DNA of 9,523 nucleotides, taken from the NCBI GenBank assembly GCA_035545535.1, contig DASZYF010000072.1, positions 1 through 9,523 of the forward strand, written 5' to 3'. Position 1 is the stretch's first letter; every line of letters begins with the position of its first letter. Positions 6,567 through 9,523 of this stretch are shown here, piece after piece. Source of the DNA: DASZYF01 sp035545535 (GTDB taxonomy: Bacteria; Actinomycetota; Actinomycetes; Mycobacteriales; CAJCIY01). A model generated the notes under the pieces. That model was not told where the DNA came from and did not search any database. It saw nothing but the letters and a program-made list of their open reading frames with translations. The position numbers were made by a program, and so were the translations under genes.

Positions 6567-6977
6567 TCAGCTCCCGTCGCGCTCGAGGTCGAGGGCGCAG
6601 GAGTTCATGCAGTAGCGCAGCCCGGTCGGCGTGGGGCCGTCATCGAAGACGTGGCCCAGGTGCGACCCGCAGCGGCCGCAGCGGATCTCGGTGCGCACCA
6701 TGCCGTGGGTGCGGTCCTCGATCTCCTCGACCGCTCCCGGTGCGATCGGCTCGTAGAAGCTCGGCCACCCGCTGCCGGAGTGGAACTTGGTCTCGCTGCG
6801 GAACAGCGGGTTCTCACAGGCCATGCACCTGTACAGGCCCGGATCCTCGGTGTCGGTGTAGGCGCCGGTGAACGCACGCTCCGTCGCGGCCTGGCGCAGC
6901 ACCGCGTACTGGGCCGGCGTCAGCTCCTCACGCCACTGCTCGTCGGACTTCGTCACTGCGTAGGTCTTGTCACTCAC
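6567..6977 (-). CDS. msrB: Peptide-methionine (R)-S-oxide reductase
   Basis: Cytosolic repair enzyme (EC 1.8.4.12) that reduces methionine-R-sulfoxide in proteins, normally recharged by thioredoxin. The protein has 136 residues, usual for a single-domain MsrB. Two CxxC pairs (Cys51/Cys54 and Cys100/Cys103) form the structural zinc site. The substrate block KFHSGSGWPSFYEPI and the catalytic RYCMNSCAL (Cys123) are present. In many MsrBs the block reads SGCGWPSF, with the resolving cysteine; here that position is Ser69. Cys127 in the catalytic motif is the only other free cysteine near the active site. The GTG start at 6977 has AAGGAG (6988-6993) 10 bases upstream. The gene converges with the 111-residue gene and is divergent from the DUF222-HNH gene. 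Confidence 0.96.
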   Translation of the reverse strand: MSDKTYAVTKSDEQWREELTPAQYAVLRQAATERAFTGAYTDTEDPGLYRCMACENPLFRSETKFHSGSGWPSFYEPIAPGAVEEIEDRTHGMVRTEIRCGRCGSHLGHVFDDGPTPTGLRYCMNSCALDLERDGS

Positions 6978-6987
6978 GACCGTCTGT

Positions 6988-6993
6988 CTCCTT
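6988..6993 (-). promoter_or_regulatory. Shine-Dalgarno of msrB
   Basis: AAGGAG on the minus strand, 10 bases before the GTG at 6977. It supports this start; the stem-loop at 6998-7014 lies directly upstream of it in the transcript. Confidence 0.6.
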
Positions 6994-6997
6994 CCCG

Positions 6998-7014
6998 GCC
7001 GGTTCGTTACCGGC
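6998..7014 (-). repeat. Stem-loop in the msrB leader
   Basis: A perfect 6-base inverted repeat (GCCGGT/ACCGGC, 5-base loop) sits 4 bases upstream of the msrB Shine-Dalgarno. It may be an operator or a leader RNA hairpin affecting translation. No known binding site is recognised. Confidence 0.4.
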
Positions 7015-7094
7015 ACCCACCTCAACACACGCTGGCCGACTTCTGGTCCCTGTGCCTTCGCGTGCGCACCTCGAGACATCCCCTGCGGATGGGC

Positions 7095-7123
7095 TTGCGC
7101 ATCGCTCGGATCCGTGGCACTAT
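7095..7123 (+). promoter_or_regulatory. Promoter of the DUF222-HNH gene
   Basis: TTGCGC (7095-7100) and CACTAT (7118-7123) are separated by exactly 17 bases. The expected transcript start, about 7 bases after the -10, coincides with the ATG at 7131, so the mRNA would be leaderless; there is no Shine-Dalgarno before the ATG. The LexA box starts on the last base of the -10 box. Confidence 0.6.
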
Positions 7124-7138
7124 CGAACAGATGTTCGA
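7123..7138. promoter_or_regulatory. LexA (SOS) box over the transcription and translation start
   Basis: TCGAAC-AGAT-GTTCGA is a perfect 6-base inverted repeat with a 4-base centre and fits the LexA-binding motif of actinobacteria and Bacillus (TCGAAC-N4-GTTCGA). It spans from the end of the -10 box to the third codon of the DUF222-HNH gene, so bound LexA would block the promoter. SOS boxes in front of 13E12-family genes are known from Mycobacterium tuberculosis. Confidence 0.88.
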
Positions 7139-8603
7139 ATCCGTCACGAATGCGATCGACGCCGTCATCGAGCTGACCGCTCGGATGCCGGCGGGCGAAG
7201 CCTTGGCGGAGATCGTCGCGGCGAAGGCCCGGCTGGAGGCCGCGCAGATCGCGCAGACGGCCCGGGCCCGCGACGACGAGATCTTCGTCCCGGACCACCG
7301 GGGGATGGCCGGCTGGTCGGTGGAGCACCTGCGTCTCGACCGTCGCGAGGCCAAGCGGTTCACCACGCTCGCGGACCGCATCGACCGGTTCCCGGGCTTC
7401 GCGTCCGCCCTCGCGGCCGGCACCGTGACCGTCGAGCACGTCGAGGTCGTCACCACTTCGCTGCGCAAGGTCGAGGACGCCATCGTCACCGACCTCGAAC
7501 CGGTCCTGCTCGAAGCCGCGGAGGTCTGCACGCCCGGGGACCTCAAGGCGCTGCTGGCCCACATCAAGACCCAGACCGACCCCGACGCCGCGGCGGCGGC
7601 CGAGCGCAGCGACTTCGCACGCCGCCGCCTGTCCATCTCGCGCACGATCGACGGCACCGTGAGCGTGTCCGGGATGCTCGACGCGGTCAGCGGCCAGTGG
7701 GTCATGAACGCTTTGGCCGCGTTCACCGCACCGGCCCGCAACCCCGACGGCACACCCGATGACCGCACCCCGGGCCAGCGCCGCGTCGATGCCTGGGTCG
7801 AGATCAGCCGCCGCATCCTCGCCCAGACCGATGTCGACACCCGCGCCGGCACCGCCCAGATGCTCGTCCTGGTCGACGGGCGCAGCCTCACCCCGAACGC
7901 CGTCGACCTCACCACCCCGGACGACGACCACGGCCCCTGGGACCCGCCCGCGCACTTCGACGACAGCGACGACGGGGCAGATCCGTACGCATCCCGCCTC
8001 GCGCTCGTGCCGCCACTCGACAACGACGACCGTGCGGCCGAGGACCCGCGCTGGTGGGGTGAGCCACCGCCCGAGACCGACGACCAGCTCCACGACCACG
8101 CGCCGGGCTGCGACTGCGAGCGCGCCACGATCCCGCTGGTCGGGATCACCGGCGACGGTGCCGCGCTGTCACCCGCCGCGGTGCTGCAGCTGTCCTGCGA
8201 CGCCCGCATCGCACTCGCGATCGTCGACGACGTCGCCACCGCCCTGCTCCCGCGGGCCCTGCGCCGCGGCCGGGCCGAACCGATGTTCCTGGGCCGCATG
8301 CAACGCCTCGTGCCCGCCGGCCTGCGCCGCGCGCTGGTGCTGCGCGACGCCGGCTGCGTCTACCCCGGCTGCACCATGCCCGCAGCCTGGTGCGAAGCCC
8401 ACCACCTCATCCCCTGGGAGCTCGACGGCGAGACCGACCTGCCCAACCTCGCGCTCGTGTGCTCCTTCCACCACCACCAGCTCCACGCCCACGGCCAGAA
8501 CGTCCGCCGTCGTCCTGACGGCGGCTGGGACATCGTCCACGACCCCCTCCTCCACCAGCTCCTGCACCCCACCTGCCGACATCCCACGCCGCGCGTGGCC
8601 TGA
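7131..8603 (+). CDS. DUF222 / HNH endonuclease domain protein (13E12 repeat family)
   Basis: A 490-residue protein with an N-terminal DUF222 domain (about 1-250) and a C-terminal HNH nuclease domain (about 400-460), the build of the actinobacterial 13E12/REP family, which is often present in many copies per genome. The HNH part shows Cys409 and Cys414 (GCVYPGC), AHHLIPW (His424/His425), LPNL (Asn439) and CSFHHHQLHAH (His447-His449), so the metal-binding nuclease residues are in place. Between the domains is an acidic, probably disordered linker rich in Asp and Pro (about 262-330), ending in GCDCE. The ATG at 7131 is chosen because it agrees with the promoter spacing and the family start; the frame is open further upstream without ribosome sites. 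Expression should be induced by DNA damage through the LexA box. The biological role of the family is not settled. Confidence 0.93.
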   Translation: MFESVTNAIDAVIELTARMPAGEALAEIVAAKARLEAAQIAQTARARDDEIFVPDHRGMAGWSVEHLRLDRREAKRFTTLADRIDRFPGFASALAAGTVTVEHVEVVTTSLRKVEDAIVTDLEPVLLEAAEVCTPGDLKALLAHIKTQTDPDAAAAAERSDFARRRLSISRTIDGTVSVSGMLDAVSGQWVMNALAAFTAPARNPDGTPDDRTPGQRRVDAWVEISRRILAQTDVDTRAGTAQMLVLVDGRSLTPNAVDLTTPDDDHGPWDPPAHFDDSDDGADPYASRLALVPPLDNDDRAAEDPRWWGEPPPETDDQLHDHAPGCDCERATIPLVGITGDGAALSPAAVLQLSCDARIALAIVDDVATALLPRALRRGRAEPMFLGRMQRLVPAGLRRALVLRDAGCVYPGCTMPAAWCEAHHLIPWELDGETDLPNLALVCSFHHHQLHAHGQNVRRRPDGGWDIVHDPLLHQLLHPTCRHPTPRVA

Positions 8604-8681
8604 ACCCACTCGCGGCGCTCCGCCCCACCAAGCACCCGACGCACGCTGCCGGGGCGATCACGCGTGTCCGCACACAGACGT

Positions 8682-8688
8682 GGGAGGG
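8682..8688 (+). promoter_or_regulatory. Shine-Dalgarno of the truncated ligD gene
   Basis: GGGAGGG with a 7-base spacer before the GTG at 8696. The translation start of the remnant is intact. Confidence 0.7.
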
Positions 8689-8695
8689 TCGAGAC

Positions 8696-9079
8696 GTGGC
8701 CGCCTCGCCGTTCATCGAGATCGAGGTCGACACGCCCACGGGGGAGCGGACCGTCAAGGTCACCAACCCCGAGAAGACCTACTTCTCCGGGCTGCCCGAA
8801 GGCCGTGGCCGCAAGCTCGACCTCGTCGAGTACTACCTCGCGGTCGGCCCCGGGATCGTCAACGCGCTGTTCGAGCGACCCACCGTGCTGAAGCGGCATC
8901 CGGATGGAGCCGAGGGTGAGCCGATCTATCAGAAGCGGGTGCCCGACAAGCGGCCCGAGTGGCTCGAGACCGCGACGGTGCACTTCCCGTCCGGCCGGAG
9001 CGCGGCCGAGCTGTGCCCGGTCGATGTCGCGCATGTCGCCTGGGCCGCGAACCTCGGGACCACCATTCCTCGTTCGTAA
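8696..9079 (+). pseudogene. ligD: Truncated LigD-type DNA polymerase/primase domain (5' remnant)
   Basis: The first about 120 residues match the start of the LigD polymerase domain used in bacterial non-homologous end joining: VTNPEKTYF, KLDLVEYYLAV, RPTVLKRHPDG, IYQKRVP, TVHFPSGRSA and HVAWAANLG. Similarity then stops at about base 9058 and the frame ends with TTIPRS and a TAA. Full domains are around 290-340 residues, and the catalytic metal-binding aspartates (the DLDP region) come after the point of loss, so the product cannot be an active polymerase. The lost part is not present in any frame downstream, so this is not a simple frameshift. The start and Shine-Dalgarno look intact, suggesting a recent loss by deletion, insertion or rearrangement. 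A complete copy may exist elsewhere. Confidence 0.85.
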
Positions 9080-9082
9080 CCC

Positions 9083-9106
9083 AGGTCGTGACCTGCGCAT
9101 TTGCGC
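9083..9106. repeat. Two abutting perfect dyads next to the ligD breakpoint
   Basis: AGGTC-GT-GACCT (9083-9094) is followed without a gap by GCGCA-TT-TGCGC (9095-9106). Both are perfect 5-base inverted repeats with 2-base centres. A related shorter dyad AGGT-C-ACCT lies at 9124-9132. They sit just after the point where the ligD similarity ends. Function unknown. Confidence 0.45.
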
Positions 9107-9161
9107 TGAGAGGGTCGCGGCAGAGGTCACCTTGCCACCGTCTTCCCGCCACTGAGCATGG

Positions 9162-9210
9162 CTGCCGAGTTTTCCCGCGTGGGATCGCCCTACGGGTGGA
9201 ACCTCGGCAG
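9162..9210. repeat. Inverted repeat CTGCCGAG/CTCGGCAG
   Basis: Perfect 8-base arms (9162-9169 and 9203-9210) enclose 33 bases. A further 10 inner positions pair imperfectly (6 of 10). It lies in the gap between the ligD remnant and the minus-strand edge gene. It may be a transcript-end hairpin for either gene or part of a mobile-element end; no T tract is seen. Confidence 0.4.
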
Positions 9211-9286
9211 ACCTAGCGCGCGCGTCTTCGAGTAGTGGGCAGTGAATCGCCGAGCCGTTGGTCACGCGGCCATCTGAAGTCGGGCC

Positions 9287-9523
9287 TCACGTTGGGGCCT
9301 GCGGCTCGATGAAGACGACCTTGAGGCTTACGTACGGTGGCGGTCCGGTCGCCGCCGCCGGCTCTGGGGCGACTTCGTTCGGCTCCTGCAGGAGCGCGTT
9401 CAACCGGAGGATGGCCCAGTCCGGCAGGCGGCATGCAGTGAAGGCGCCATTGTCCTCCAGCCATTGACGGCGGGGTTCGGCCTCCCGACAGATGCTGCAC
9501 AGAAACGGGCGCATCGAAAGGTA
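9287..9523 (-). CDS. Unrecognised Cys-containing protein, possibly continuing beyond the window
   Basis: A minus-strand frame ending with TGA at 9287-9289. An ATG at 9514 would give 75 residues, but no Shine-Dalgarno is visible and the frame stays open to the window edge, so the real start may lie outside. The start of the visible part has a CSIC pair and a third Cys in a TACRLPDWAI segment, followed by helix-like RLNALLQEP, a Pro/Ala-rich stretch and a strand-like VSLKVVFIEP end. Codon third positions are mostly G or C, but less extremely than in the hem genes. It could be a small zinc-binding protein. I do not recognise a family. Confidence 0.5.
   Translation of the reverse strand, partial: YLSMRPFLCSICREAEPRRQWLEDNGAFTACRLPDWAILRLNALLQEPNEVAPEPAAATGPPPYVSLKVVFIEPQAPT

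Noticed and set aside
6651..7130. N-terminal extension of the DUF222-HNH protein
   Set aside because: It would run antisense through msrB and across its promoter. The promoter, SOS box and family start all point to 7131.
9061..9216. Frameshifted continuation of ligD after the breakpoint
   Set aside because: None of the other frames shows the expected catalytic Asp motif or other LigD polymerase blocks, so the 3' part is missing rather than shifted.
9213..9500. Alternative 95-residue minus-strand ORF at the right end
   Set aside because: Its translation is Arg/Gly/Pro-rich without motifs, while the overlapping frame ending at 9287 has better codon use and a CxxC pair.
1..9523. tRNA, rRNA, CRISPR array, toxin-antitoxin pair or phage-defence cluster
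   Set aside because: I looked on both strands and saw no cloverleaf, spaced direct repeats, paired small toxin-antitoxin genes or known defence domains beyond the HNH nuclease motif.

Overview
The window is very GC-rich with strongly G/C-ending codons and frequent GTG starts. It carries DUF3000, a coproheme-type hemE-hemY-hemQ operon, msrB and a DUF222-HNH (13E12/REP-like) gene. This points to the chromosome of an actinobacterium. A standalone LigD-type polymerase gene and the gene order suggest Nocardioidaceae or a relative, but the genus is an inference.

Layout: (1) 1-1364, plus strand: the 3' end of an unrecognised gene, then a NarL/HPK7-type membrane histidine kinase overlapping it by 4 bases. 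(2) 1371-2000, minus: DUF3000 protein, convergent with the kinase. A divergent intergenic region with two perfect dyads separates it from a secreted CAP-domain protein (about 2171-2704, plus). (3) 2713-2865, minus: a 50-residue protein with two CxxC pairs, not covered by longer-ORF searches. (4) 2943-6038, plus: hemE, hemY and hemQ with 1-base spacing and a 4-base overlap, a compact operon for the last steps of coproporphyrin-dependent haem synthesis. (5) 6230-6565, plus: an unrecognised 111-residue protein with a strong Shine-Dalgarno, behind an A/T-richer leader and convergent with msrB (6567-6977, minus). (6) 7131-8603, plus: a DUF222-HNH endonuclease-like gene whose start codon lies inside a perfect LexA/SOS box and which appears to make a leaderless mRNA. 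(7) 8696-9079, plus: the 5' part of a LigD polymerase-domain gene, cut off before its catalytic aspartates. (8) 9080-9523: less GC-rich sequence with several dyads and one minus-strand ORF reaching the window edge.

How the parts relate: hemE, hemY and hemQ take uroporphyrinogen III to haem b together with a ferrochelatase that is not in the window. MsrB repairs oxidised methionine and is a frequent actinobacterial neighbour of hemQ. The DUF222-HNH gene and the LigD remnant both concern DNA breaks, and only the former has a visible SOS site. Most of the window is ordinary conserved chromosome. The right end, with the repeat-family HNH gene, truncated ligD and dyads next to the breakpoint, looks like a rearranged boundary. 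I do not see a convincing new multi-gene system; the SOS-gated HNH gene and the ligD breakpoint are the best leads.
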